Source: Paenibacillus polysaccharolyticus
Lineage (GTDB): Bacteria; Bacillota; Bacilli; Paenibacillales; Paenibacillaceae
Direction: 5' to 3'
NCBI RefSeq assembly: GCF_900102085.1
Contig: NZ_FMVM01000005.1
Span: 264,882 to 328,881, forward strand
Length of the DNA stretch: 64,000 nt
Of the stretch, positions 1-7,739 are shown one piece after another. The stretch's first letter is position 1. Every line of letters starts with the position of its first letter. The notes below the pieces were generated by a model. That model was not told the origin of the DNA. It searched no databases and worked only from the letters and a program-made list of their open reading frames with translations. The position numbers and the translations under genes are program-made.

Positions 1-518
1 GTCCCATTTTTGGCTGCATTGTACATATCTCCAGCTTTCTTTAAACCCGAACTCAAACCATTCTTGGAATACTCGTAAGTATTGGAGAACCATGATGTAG
101 TCCCATTTTTGACTGTGTTGTATCCAGCTGCTAACCGAGAGTTGAAACTATTAAAACTTGATATTGAATCCTTACCTAATTCATTCAATTTTTCTAATAT
201 ACTTTTTTCTTCTTCTTTTTCCCACGTATTCTTAGTAGAAAAAGAGCCTTTATGGTAAGACTTTTGATTTGCAGCACTTACAACCAACGAACCTATTTGT
301 TGCACATAATTATTGAGATTTTTATTACGTTTCAGTAAATTACTTTGTCTATTGTTAGTTCTATTTAATTGAAGATACTTATTTTTTGTAACAATATTCT
401 CAATCATTTTTATAGCAGGAGAATTAAACGATTGTTTTTTCTTTGTATTGTTAAAAATAATATCCTTCTTTTTATCATTGAATGACTTCAGAGCTTTCTC
501 CATTAACTTGCTTATCAA
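1..518 (-). CDS. Probable tail tape-measure protein, N-terminal part (runs off window)
   Basis: Open frame entering from the left edge on the minus strand with about 172 codons visible. I chose the TTG at 518-516 because a GGGGGG Shine-Dalgarno tract (525-530) sits 6 nt upstream; an ATG at 503 is further away. It begins 27 nt after the stop of the frameshifted chaperone, exactly where phage tail clusters carry the tape-measure gene, whose product sets tail length. The visible part is hydrophilic, rich in Lys, Asn and Ser, with short repeats around AAKNG and VKNGT. The DNA is clearly more AT-rich than the sheath and tube genes. No domain is recognised; identity rests on position. A toxin or other effector cannot be excluded. 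Confidence 0.5.
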   Translation of the reverse strand, partial: MISKLMEKALKSFNDKKKDIIFNNTKKKQSFNSPAIKMIENIVTKNKYLQLNRTNNRQSNLLKRNKNLNNYVQQIGSLVVSAANQKSYHKGSFSTKNTWEKEEEKSILEKLNELGKDSISSFNSFNSRLAAGYNTVKNGTTSWFSNTYEYSKNGLSSGLKKAGDMYNAAKNG

Positions 519-544
519 ATATATCCCCCCTTCTAAACGAATTT

Positions 545-1131
545 CTAATAAATATCAGAATTGTTTTCCAACTCCACTTCCGAGAACGCAAGCAAAAGCG
601 AGCGCTCCCCCCGTGGCAAAGACCAGAACTCTCCGGGACGGAGATGATGACGCACCCACATGTGATACAAGAACGTGGTCATCCCGCCGGAGTGAATCAG
701 TTTTTTAGGTCTTCAATCTCCACGCCGAAGCCGGATAGTTCGAGCACTTTGTCACCAACCGCATCCAGTTCACCAGCCAGCAACATACGGCGCACCGCCT
801 GCTCTCCACCTGACAACTTCATACGTCCTGTGATGCGGTTGTCTCCCCAGCCGGACAGTTCCAGTCCGCGTACACTCATTTTCACCGTAGCCTCGGAGAT
901 CAGCAGGGCATTAAACGTTTCGGTATCCACCTTTTCTTCGGTGCGCCCCTTTGTCGTTTTGCGAATCGTACAGCGTTCGCGAATCTGATCCACTTTGGAA
1001 GAAGTCAATCCACGCAAGGTGAGTAGCAGATCCAGACGCTGGATACGCACATTTTCTTCAGGCAGACGTTCTGCCGCCTCAAACAACTGATCCAAAATCT
1101 GCTCTTCGGACAAATTTTCATTCATACTCAT
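545..1131 (-). CDS. Tail assembly chaperone, -1 frameshift long form (gpGT-like)
   Basis: Reading through the slippery heptamer A_AAA_AAC at 706-700 with a -1 shift opens a second frame that stays open for 51 codons to TAG at 547-545. The added segment runs ...KKLIHSGGMTTFLYHMWV and includes PGEFWSLPRGER and LLLAFSEVELE, the compact aromatic and charged pattern usual for tail-chaperone extensions that contact the tape measure. The frame has no good start or ribosome site of its own, and the tape-measure start follows 27 nt later. Frameshifted G/GT pairs are conserved across tailed phages (established for lambda and many siphophages and myophages). The long form itself is inferred from the DNA. 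Confidence 0.75.
697..1131 (-). CDS. Phage tail assembly chaperone, short form (XkdN/gpG-like)
   Basis: A 144-residue protein lying between the tube gene and the tape-measure gene, the place of XkdN in PBSX-like elements and gpG in lambda. These chaperones bind the tape-measure protein and hold it for tube polymerisation. AAGGAG lies just ahead of the ATG at 1131. The C-terminus is ...EDLKN followed by TGA at 699-697, and the codons just before the stop form an A AAA AAC slippery heptamer (706-700), so this is the zero-frame product of a programmed frameshift gene. The family match is by size, context and the frameshift rather than by a strong motif. It is not known from sequence how much of the short form is made. 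Confidence 0.8.
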   Translation of the reverse strand: MSMNENLSEEQILDQLFEAAERLPEENVRIQRLDLLLTLRGLTSSKVDQIRERCTIRKTTKGRTEEKVDTETFNALLISEATVKMSVRGLELSGWGDNRITGRMKLSGGEQAVRRMLLAGELDAVGDKVLELSGFGVEIEDLKN

Positions 1132-1207
1132 CGGTTAAAATCTCCTTTTTCTCATGTATTCTCTGAATTCGATGTGCTTCCGTGTTTTTTATAATCATCT
1201 TAAGACA

Positions 1208-1233
1208 CCAAAAAGACCGAGAGGTTCCCGGTC
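1208..1233 (-). terminator. Weak hairpin between tube and chaperone genes
   Basis: On the minus strand GACCG...CGGTC (1233-1229 with 1219-1215) is followed by TTTTTGG. The stem is only 5 bp, so partial termination would lower chaperone and tape-measure expression relative to tube and sheath. Confidence 0.4.
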
Positions 1234-1285
1234 TGCTTCAGTGCCCTTGCCTATTGTGAACAAATCCAGTAACGTTTCATAAAAA

Positions 1286-1693
1286 TCAGTTCGCTACAAT
1301 CGGATTCAGCAATTCGAACCCTTCAAAGGTAAAGCCTGTTTCTTCCGGCACTTCCTCGCCCGCCGTCCAGTTAGCCAGCTGAATTTTATCTACCATGCAA
1401 TTTTTCAACAGCACACTTTCATGTCCGTACGACTCGGGATCGTCCAGCTTGGAGATAATCTGAAATTTGGTGAAGCCGCGCTTGATCATATCGGACGTAA
1501 CCTTGTAACCTGTCATCGTACCTGTACCTTTTTTAGCACCGTTTTTGTGAACTTTCCACTCGTTGCCGACCAGATTCAGCTCACGTTTCTCAATCTCTAC
1601 GCTGGCTTCCAGCTTGTTAATATTGGTCTGCCACACACCATCCATATGCAATTGACCGTGGGTACCGAGAATTACTCTTGACGCATCCAACAT
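1286..1693 (-). CDS. Phage tail tube protein (XkdM-like)
   Basis: A 135-residue protein with the features of the contractile-tail tube (core) family seen in PBSX XkdM: an opening LDASRVILGTHGQL, a central KKGTGTMTGYKVTSDMI segment, and FTFEGFELLNP near the end. Tube subunits stack in hexameric rings inside the sheath and form the channel driven through the target envelope. It follows the sheath gene by 200 bp, with GGAGG about 7 nt upstream of the ATG. The length agrees with the family. Being small and repeated per particle, it should be strongly expressed; the hairpin after it fits that idea. Confidence 0.88.
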   Translation of the reverse strand: MLDASRVILGTHGQLHMDGVWQTNINKLEASVEIEKRELNLVGNEWKVHKNGAKKGTGTMTGYKVTSDMIKRGFTKFQIISKLDDPESYGHESVLLKNCMVDKIQLANWTAGEEVPEETGFTFEGFELLNPIVAN

Positions 1694-1714
1694 GTATATT
1701 TCCTCCTTATTATG

Positions 1715-1827
1715 GTTGAGTGGTTATTGTTCACACATCATAACGATGCCGTCAGAAATCCTCCGAATCACTGTATCCCTAGAATTTCGCTGGCCTCTCC
1801 GTTATTTGTATAAACCAACCACTCAAC
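1715..1827. repeat. 11-bp inverted repeat between sheath and tube genes
   Basis: GTTGAGTGGTT at 1715-1725 is matched by its exact reverse complement AACCACTCAAC at 1817-1827, with 91 bp between. The arms bracket the leader of the tube gene and could fold it into a long-range hairpin in the mRNA. No function is visible. Confidence 0.5.
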
Positions 1828-1892
1828 ATGTCCTTCTACTTTTTTCACAAAACTACCTACTAGCCTGTTAGCCTGCTTTCAAGCCTTTTACC

Positions 1893-3356
1893 TTATTGCA
1901 CGTAAAACGTACCAAACAGTTGCTCCATCACATCTGTCAGCTTCACATTCCATTGCAGGAATACCTGATCTGCCTCCGGTTTCAGCACGGGTGCATCACC
2001 GTAATATGCCGGGTCGAGAACAACATCATACCCTTCGGCCTCGATAACATTGCTCTGTGCGAGCAACGCCAAATAAGCCTTCATCGCACCAATCAGTGCC
2101 TGACGACCTTCTTCGGTATTGTTCACTTTACCGATATACGTATCTTCTGCGGAGCGCTGCAAATCTGTATTAATCGCATCCATGACCCGGATCGACCGGA
2201 TTTTTTTCCACGCATTATTTTGTCCAGCAGCGGGGGTAACCAGAGTATTCACGCCACGGAGAGCTTTAACCCGGCGTCCATCGTGGAAGAAAATAAATAC
2301 GCCATTCTTTACAGCCTGCTCCTGTTCGGCGCGTGTCCAGCGGCGTGTAACATCATCGAAAGGTGTTGCCGCATATGTCGTGGATTCGTTCAGACGTTGT
2401 CCAGCGATAAGACCTGCAACATAAGCCGAGGTCTGTGCGGAGCTATAGAAAGCATCGCCCAGACGCACGCCCGTGCCCACATTAATCACACCTTCATGGT
2501 TCAGCGTAAGGGAGCGCGTTGCAGCCTTCTGAGCTGCCGAAGCGGACGTATCATCTGCTGTGGAGCCACCGAATACAGCCATGACTGGCTTGCCTTCACT
2601 GCGAACCCGTTTGACCCAAGCCGCAAAGCTCGCAAGCAACGCTGCATCCGCCGCATGATCCAGGGCAAGCACATCAAACTGTTCGCCTTCCAGCGCGCCC
2701 TGCAAAGCAATGTACTCTGCATTCGTCAGTGCATCATTGCCGCTTACGCCGCCTTTGAAAGCCGCTCCCGATACGTTCGCAACCTCCCCAGTCCCTTCTC
2801 CAATCGCCTGAGCCGTGATCCACAGGTTTTGCTCATCGGCATTGATCTCTTTGGCAAGAGTTACAGCAGTAACATCTGCAGTCAAGAGCGCATACAACAT
2901 GCGGTTGCCTTCAAACAAACGCACTTCAAACTTCGTATTGTCGATCACACCTGGCTGAATCGTTACATAGAAGCCATTCGCACGGTCGCCTGGATACTTT
3001 GCATCGAGTTGGAGCACATCCGCACCACCACCGTCTTTCAACGTCAGCGTAGCTGCTTTCGCTACCGAACTTGCCACCCGATAAGCGAGCAGTTTCTTCG
3101 GTCCGCCAAGCAAAGCCAGTTTCAAAGACGCATAGGCTGTGCCGTTATCCAGTGCATTTGCCGCAAATGTACGTTCAATTGCCGTTTCACTGTTTACTTC
3201 CACAAACGTGTCCACCGGACCCCAGTTAGCCTTGACCGGCACAACGACCGTTCCACGACTGCCCGCCTGAATAGCCGAAGACGCCGCCGCCTGAAAATTC
3301 ATATACAATCCCGGAAGGACCGGACGATTTGTTTGTTCCCAAGTTCCACCTGCCAT
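1893..3356 (-). CDS. Contractile tail sheath protein (XkdK-like)
   Basis: A 487-residue protein of the tail sheath family (XkdK in PBSX, gp18 in T4). The start MAGGTWEQTNRPVLPGLYMNF is shared by Bacillota sheath proteins, and the C-terminal domain carries FIFFHDGRRVKALRGVNTL and AYLALLAQSNVIEAEGYDVV, the conserved core that packs around the tube. The sheath contracts and drives the tube through the target cell surface. Its ATG overlaps the TAA of the small gene upstream (TAATG), indicating translational coupling, and AAGGTGAATGA supplies the ribosome site. Length is normal for the family. A plus-strand open frame across this gene is an antisense shadow. Confidence 0.93.
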   Translation of the reverse strand: MAGGTWEQTNRPVLPGLYMNFQAAASSAIQAGSRGTVVVPVKANWGPVDTFVEVNSETAIERTFAANALDNGTAYASLKLALLGGPKKLLAYRVASSVAKAATLTLKDGGGADVLQLDAKYPGDRANGFYVTIQPGVIDNTKFEVRLFEGNRMLYALLTADVTAVTLAKEINADEQNLWITAQAIGEGTGEVANVSGAAFKGGVSGNDALTNAEYIALQGALEGEQFDVLALDHAADAALLASFAAWVKRVRSEGKPVMAVFGGSTADDTSASAAQKAATRSLTLNHEGVINVGTGVRLGDAFYSSAQTSAYVAGLIAGQRLNESTTYAATPFDDVTRRWTRAEQEQAVKNGVFIFFHDGRRVKALRGVNTLVTPAAGQNNAWKKIRSIRVMDAINTDLQRSAEDTYIGKVNNTEEGRQALIGAMKAYLALLAQSNVIEAEGYDVVLDPAYYGDAPVLKPEADQVFLQWNVKLTDVMEQLFGTFYVQ

Positions 3357-3583
3357 TATTCATTCACCTTCGCTTTCAAAAATTGGTTGATTCTTGCCTG
3401 TGCTTCTTCAATGGAAAACGTCTGGTGCGCCGCTTCGTGCAGCGCACCAGCCAGCACCTCTGCCTTCACGGCAAAGAGGGCTTCCGAATGATTCATCAGT
3501 TCAGCCCGCGTATACTGCGGGAGAACCGGTAACTTTTTTTTCAAAAAGCTTGCCATGTATCTCTCACCTCGTTGGTTTAACAA
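3356..3583 (-). CDS. Small tail-module protein (XkdJ-like position)
   Basis: A 75-residue, charged protein in the place just ahead of the sheath gene where PBSX has xkdJ. AGGTGAGAGATAC precedes an internal ATG (MASFLKKKLP) at about 3556, which may be the true start, giving about 66 residues. The sequence has a helical C-terminus (EEAQARINQFLKAKVNE) and no known motif. The stop overlaps the sheath start by one base, so the two are probably translated together. Role unknown; a sheath-assembly or minor structural part is inferred from linkage only. Confidence 0.65.
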   Translation of the reverse strand: MLNQRGERYMASFLKKKLPVLPQYTRAELMNHSEALFAVKAEVLAGALHEAAHQTFSIEEAQARINQFLKAKVNE

Positions 3584-3739
3584 AATTCAAATGATCTCGT
3601 CTCACCTATGAATTTTTGATCCTGTAATCTATAAAATTTCTACGAAGAAGCAGTCTTACTAAAGCTATGAGTCTACATAAGCTAAGGTATAAAACGATCT
3701 GAAACTATCCCTTAGTGATAGCTTCTCTGGGGCTTACTT

Positions 3740-4654
3740 TTACTCGATTCCTTTGTTATGGTGGATCTCACGCATAAGAGGTGCACTTGTAACCGGACGA
3801 CGGATTCGCTGTGTTAACGTTAGACGAATCTGTCCATTCAGATACGCATCGGCTTGCAAATCCGCTGTTACCTCATCTACTGTCACATAACGTGTATGAC
3901 TCTCGCCGATCGCGTTAGCTCCAGCTTCCTCACTATCCAATGTAGTCATTGGAATCCGCGATTGAAGTGCCAATTGCTGGACCAGATGACTTGCCGCCTG
4001 ATCCGTCAGAATTGTATCATCGGTAAGAACATGCCCGATCCACTGTTTGCGTACTTCAAGCGCCGATGTTCCCGCCACGGCGGTACTGTTCCCGTTTAAT
4101 CGCCACAGTACAGACGGCATCCTATACCCACCTGGCCAACTATTGGCATACACAGACCAGTTCGATCCTAGCATGTTCGCTGTCCAAAGCTGCAGTGCAA
4201 CAAGCCAAGGATCACCCATGACAGGGCTATTCCCGGTGGCACCTTGCGGTTCAGGAACGTACACTCCAAAGCGCAAACTACGTGTGATCAAACCTGAGGC
4301 AACATCTGCACGATCGCTGTCCGTAGAACCCAGATAGAGGCAAGTAAAAGCTCCACCTTCCTCATCCTCCAGCCGCACCTGATGCAAGCCCGCGATTAAC
4401 GATGCTGACCAGACCTCCACCAGCTCTGCACCCCCGTCTTCCGATCGGGCATACGGTGAAATCTTGATGATTCGCCTGTATCCTGCCCAAGCTGACTTCG
4501 GTACTTCTTCGGCAAAAGCAACAACTGCGCATGGACCTGACAACACTTCACCCGAAGCGGGAATATCCTGCACGCGGCCTTCCCAAGCAGGTATAAGAGC
4601 CGCAAGCTTCTGCTTTAACGTCTTTTTAATACGTGTGCTAATAGACACATTCAT
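3740..4654 (-). CDS. Tail-module protein, possible tail terminator or completion protein
   Basis: A protein of 304 residues if started at the ATG at 4654, which has GGAAGGGGG four nt upstream; a longer reading from 4744 adds an unlikely cysteine-rich leader. It is the first gene of the contractile-tail module, in the place of XkdH/XkdI in PBSX. The C-terminal half (WSVYANSWPGGYRMPSVLWR, then VTADLQADAYLNGQIRLTL) has the layout of tail-terminator proteins that cap the tube and stop polymerisation. The N-terminal half (PAWEGRVQDIP...VVAFAEE) looks similar, suggesting a duplicated fold. I do not recognise a named family with certainty. Confidence 0.5.
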   Translation of the reverse strand: MNVSISTRIKKTLKQKLAALIPAWEGRVQDIPASGEVLSGPCAVVAFAEEVPKSAWAGYRRIIKISPYARSEDGGAELVEVWSASLIAGLHQVRLEDEEGGAFTCLYLGSTDSDRADVASGLITRSLRFGVYVPEPQGATGNSPVMGDPWLVALQLWTANMLGSNWSVYANSWPGGYRMPSVLWRLNGNSTAVAGTSALEVRKQWIGHVLTDDTILTDQAASHLVQQLALQSRIPMTTLDSEEAGANAIGESHTRYVTVDEVTADLQADAYLNGQIRLTLTQRIRRPVTSAPLMREIHHNKGIE

Positions 4655-4774
4655 TTCGCCCCCTTCCGCCGTAAAAGTGAATACTGCCCGCATGTTACAG
4701 CAACCATGTGGCAGTTCGGGACTCCCCCTTTTTCCATACTCCATGTAGAAACCGGATCAAAATGCAGGGACAAT

Positions 4775-4895
4775 CTCACCGCATCAAAAAGACCAGCCGT
4801 ATTGGCTGGTCTGTACATTAGCGTATGTGCTTTCGGTGTGTCCCTCGGCAATTGATCCGATAATACTATCTTACAGCCTTTTTCCCCTACCGCGG
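4775..4895 (-). ncRNA. Repeated leader-like element A with terminator hairpin
   Basis: On the minus strand a block with GGGGAAAAAGGCTGTAAG (about 4888-4871) and TATTATCGGATCA (about 4864-4852) is followed, after about 55 nt, by AGACCAGCC...GGCTGGTCT and TTTTT (about 4813-4786). A diverged copy with the same order of core and terminator lies at 7400-7560. This copy is upstream of the first tail-module gene. It could be an sRNA gene, an attenuator or an intergenic repeat. No established riboswitch consensus was recognised. Confidence 0.45.
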
Positions 4896-5054
4896 ATGGT
4901 GACTGGGTTGACTTGTGCGCGAATAAGGGCGGAGCTTGGGAGGTAAAAAGACGACACTTCTTATGTGATTTTTTTCTCATAAAGATAGACATTTACATGA
5001 TAAAAACATACCCTTAATAAAGTGATCGTGTTCTATTAGAATGGAGGCGATTAA

Positions 5055-5531
5055 ATGAAGAAATCTGATCTATTTTACATCTGGGTGTTCATCTCAAGTT
5101 ATTTGGCAGGTGTAGTTGCTTATACTTTGAGTTTATTTCTACTTTATGATGAAAAAATGAGTGGTTGGGGACAACTTCTCATGTGGACAGCCCCCTCTTT
5201 TTTCACAGTAACCTTGCTATTATTTCTCTTATCCATTCTTCTATTGAAATTGATGAATAAGTACTTTCTTTGGACACAAACGCTGTTATTCACACTTGCA
5301 GCCATTGTCCCCGTATATTCTATCCCTATTCTTCCTGGATTTTGGAACTTTACAAGCAGTGCTTTTCTATTTTCTCCAGAAGGAATGTTGTTCTACCTAT
5401 TTTTCTTTATCTCATCTCTCATGTCTTCTTATGGGTTATGGATCGCACATAAGCGTCACAATAATAAATCATTTCTCATACTTTCTTTTGTCGTAGCTAT
5501 GATGTTCGTCATCATAGTTGCTTGGAATTGA
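5055..5531 (+). CDS. Integral membrane protein of unknown function
   Basis: A 158-residue protein with GGAGGCG about 6 nt ahead of the ATG. Hydrophobic stretches suggest four or five membrane helices: about residues 8-30, 38-62, 70-90, 98-118 and 137-155. Short charged loops separate them (DEKMSGWGQ, KRHNNKS). It stands alone on the plus strand between minus-strand genes and is followed closely by a bidirectional terminator. The DNA is AT-rich compared with the genes around it, which may mean recent arrival or simply a small membrane protein. I recognise no family. Confidence 0.75.
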   Translation: MKKSDLFYIWVFISSYLAGVVAYTLSLFLLYDEKMSGWGQLLMWTAPSFFTVTLLLFLLSILLLKLMNKYFLWTQTLLFTLAAIVPVYSIPILPGFWNFTSSAFLFSPEGMLFYLFFFISSLMSSYGLWIAHKRHNNKSFLILSFVVAMMFVIIVAWN

Positions 5532-5538
5532 GAATAGG

Positions 5539-5571
5539 AAAGCGAGCTACCGTTCATGAATAGCTCGCTTT
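5539..5571. terminator. Bidirectional terminator
   Basis: AAGCGAGCTA (5540-5549) pairs perfectly with TAGCTCGCTT (5561-5570). It lies between the stop of the plus-strand membrane gene and the stop of the minus-strand DUF4127 gene, serving both. Confidence 0.8.
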
Positions 5572-5626
5572 ATTCGTTCTCAACTTAAACTACAGCCCAT
5601 TTCTCCTGTCATTCTAAAACATGATT

Positions 5627-7330
5627 TTAATTCATCCTCACCTGCGGGCTCAGTGTAATTTCGAACGCACGTCCCCAGATGAAATCAGGGTTATTGTATT
5701 CCAGAAGTGCACCGTTATACGTAGCGTACGTCAGTTCTCCGTCACATATTTGACGGATGGCCGGGTTGCCTTGTCCGAAAGCCGGTTTGCTTGCCAATTC
5801 AGCAGTATAGGTCTGCATGAGATCGCGTAACAAGCTTTGCAGATGAGCGTAGTCCTCTTCCGAGTTAAACAGCACCATATTCTGATCCGCCAGTGTTGCC
5901 ACATTGGTATACAGGGCATGCGCACGCGAATAGGTGCGAACATCGGCAATGGCTACCGCTTTGTAGCTGTAGTCCTTCAGGAAACGTTTGAACAATAGTG
6001 AGCCGTGTGCATTCATCGCATCCCGCAACTTATGTTCATGCTTTTCCGTAGTGATCAGCGCAAATCTCGATTGTGCCATGCCAACCGCAAGACCAATTTT
6101 GTTTCCCGGTGTATTCCAGGCACTGTATCCCAGTACACGTCCGGTATATGGACTATTGAGCAACGCTTCAGCCACATCGACGTTCGCAGGCCCTTTGCCC
6201 ACAAAATCAATCAGGATCGAAGGCACCCCCTGCTCCCCATTCGTTGCCAAACGCTCCACCGCCTCCTGCACCTGATCAAGTGCTGTAATGGCGATGATCT
6301 CCATATCCACTGCGGAATCTGCCCCATCCTCAATCATAACACCGCCGACGATATCGACGTGGTGGACCACGTTTTGGTGTACATCCATATATTCATAGGT
6401 ATTGATGATCGTCGAACCGTGTGGCCCGTAATACTTCACACCATATTTTGTTTTAGCCCCACCTCTGAACAGCTGATTCGCCATCCGTGCGACCAAAGCA
6501 TGTCCCAATCCATCGGCATCCGGCAAAATAATCGCACGATCCGGGTTCTGTCCATCCGTACCGCCAAGCCATTCGTTAATCCGCGCTTCGACATACTTGA
6601 TCTCGTTGATCTGAACCCCTTGGGTATTCGCATCATCCACCCCAACGGCAAGGAAATCAATATATCCTGTACGAGCCAGTTGATCCAGAATGTAACGGTT
6701 GGTTTTGAACTTGTGCTGTCTTGTATTATAGTATTTCGGTTTATCGAAATATGTGGTTTCCCCGTATTCTACTCCATCTGGAGAAACGTTATATCCTTGA
6801 ATAATATCTTCAAATTCCGTGAAGGTTTGGCGTGGTTGTTGCATCAGAGAGCGAGATTCATTATACGCATCCAGTGCCAATCCATCTGCAAACGAAGTCG
6901 TTGCCAGTCGCATAATCGTATCCATCACAAACAACGGTTTGCGCGGGTACTTCGTTTTAATGATTCGAATGACGTCCAGCAAATGAGTCGTATGCTCGTC
7001 ATATGACGGATACGTTCCGCCGCCGTTTTCGCGAAGCTGACGGCTGCCGATCAATCCACCGTAAGCGAGCATATCCGTTGAAATGATGAAACCGTCTGCC
7101 TTCGCTGCATGTTTGACAATGAAATCATAGATGTTGGACGGATTCCCGTAAATGGGCGTCGAAGTGCCCAGCAGCATTGTGCCGTCGGTCGTCTTCTTCG
7201 TATCCAAACGGTTCTTGATATCTTTCAGGTTGGGTGTAACGATGTGAAGACCGGCTGCTTTACCTTGTACAATTACGTCATCCAGATTCGCCGGACGATC
7301 ATCGAGTGGTACATACAATACTGTTTTCAT
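5627..7330 (-). CDS. DUF4127 family protein
   Basis: A 567-residue protein with the hallmarks of the DUF4127 family: an N-terminal LYVPLDDRPAN motif (residues 5-15), DGFIISTDMLAYGGLIGSR at about 89-107, VGVDDANTQG at about 231-240, and ILPDADGLGHALVARM at about 270-285. The biochemical role is not established; conserved Asp residues and DDRP suggest a metal-dependent enzyme, but that is inference. No signal peptide is seen, so it should be cytoplasmic. The gene is single, preceded by AGGAGG 8 nt before the ATG and by leader-like element B. Length is usual for the family. Confidence 0.85.
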   Translation of the reverse strand: MKTVLYVPLDDRPANLDDVIVQGKAAGLHIVTPNLKDIKNRLDTKKTTDGTMLLGTSTPIYGNPSNIYDFIVKHAAKADGFIISTDMLAYGGLIGSRQLRENGGGTYPSYDEHTTHLLDVIRIIKTKYPRKPLFVMDTIMRLATTSFADGLALDAYNESRSLMQQPRQTFTEFEDIIQGYNVSPDGVEYGETTYFDKPKYYNTRQHKFKTNRYILDQLARTGYIDFLAVGVDDANTQGVQINEIKYVEARINEWLGGTDGQNPDRAIILPDADGLGHALVARMANQLFRGGAKTKYGVKYYGPHGSTIINTYEYMDVHQNVVHHVDIVGGVMIEDGADSAVDMEIIAITALDQVQEAVERLATNGEQGVPSILIDFVGKGPANVDVAEALLNSPYTGRVLGYSAWNTPGNKIGLAVGMAQSRFALITTEKHEHKLRDAMNAHGSLLFKRFLKDYSYKAVAIADVRTYSRAHALYTNVATLADQNMVLFNSEEDYAHLQSLLRDLMQTYTAELASKPAFGQGNPAIRQICDGELTYATYNGALLEYNNPDFIWGRAFEITLSPQVRMN

Positions 7331-7398
7331 ATCATGTAGCCTCCTGTTTTTTGATATTCTTCAATACCCGATCAGGGCAAGGGCGCAATCACCGAAAT

Positions 7399-7560
7399 GA
7401 AAAAAAACCAGCATTTGCTGGCCTGACTTTCGTACGGGATCTACTTTTCTGTTTCTTGCACGTCGTATAGACTTTGTACACTGTACGCTACACGTTGCTC
7501 CCCTTGCTTCTGATCCGATAATATCATCTTACCTTCTTTTCCCCCTCACGCTGACGGTGT
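7399..7560 (-). ncRNA. Repeated leader-like element B with terminator hairpin
   Basis: Minus-strand block with AGGGGGAAAAGAAGGTAAG (7546-7528), then TATTATCGGATCA, and about 90 nt later CCAGCATTTGCTGG (7421-7408) followed by eight or nine T. The core matches element A at 4775-4895 with small changes. It lies between a terminator for the upstream gene and the DUF4127 start, so it is either an independent small transcript or an attenuating leader of that gene. Confidence 0.45.
7441..7527 (-). CDS. Possible 28-residue peptide within element B
   Basis: ATG at 7527 opens a 28-codon frame (MILSDQKQGEQRVAYSVQ...ETEK) ending at TAG 7443-7441. GAAGG is 4 nt upstream of the ATG and AGGGGG is further out. 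It is polar, with no signal or membrane segment. In element A the matching frame reads ...KIVLSDQ... but with ATA in place of ATG, so it could not start at that position. This makes conserved RNA or DNA more likely than conserved peptide. Confidence 0.25.
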   Translation of the reverse strand: MILSDQKQGEQRVAYSVQSLYDVQETEK

Positions 7561-7616
7561 TTCGGATGAATTACGCCGATTTCTCGTTGGTTTTCTGCGA
7601 GAAAATGGGAATGACG

Positions 7617-7648
7617 AAAAAGCACCTGCCGCTTGGACAAGTGCTTGA
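7617..7648 (-). terminator. Terminator of the 319-residue hypothetical gene
   Basis: On the minus strand AAGCAC (7646-7641) pairs with GTGCTT (about 7625-7620), with a GC-containing inner stem, then TTTTCG. It lies about 90 nt beyond the stop at 7740. Confidence 0.6.
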
Positions 7649-7739
7649 TTTAATGAACGTTAATTTTGAGTAATGGATCTTTCTAAGGTTTACTCGATAC
7701 ATATAGATTGTATAGAATGTGATTTGTTCGTTATACTTC

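Noticed and set aside
1896..3491. 531-codon plus-strand open frame across the sheath gene
   Set aside because: Antisense to a clear sheath protein, Cys/Arg/Ile-rich product with no motif and no ribosome site. Shadow frame.
4651..4992. 113-codon minus-strand frame upstream of the first tail gene
   Set aside because: It runs through leader element A and its terminator hairpin, and its end overlaps the good start at 4654. Better explained as leader DNA.
6005..7006. 333-codon plus-strand open frame inside the DUF4127 gene
   Set aside because: Antisense shadow of a recognised family; composition unlike a real protein.
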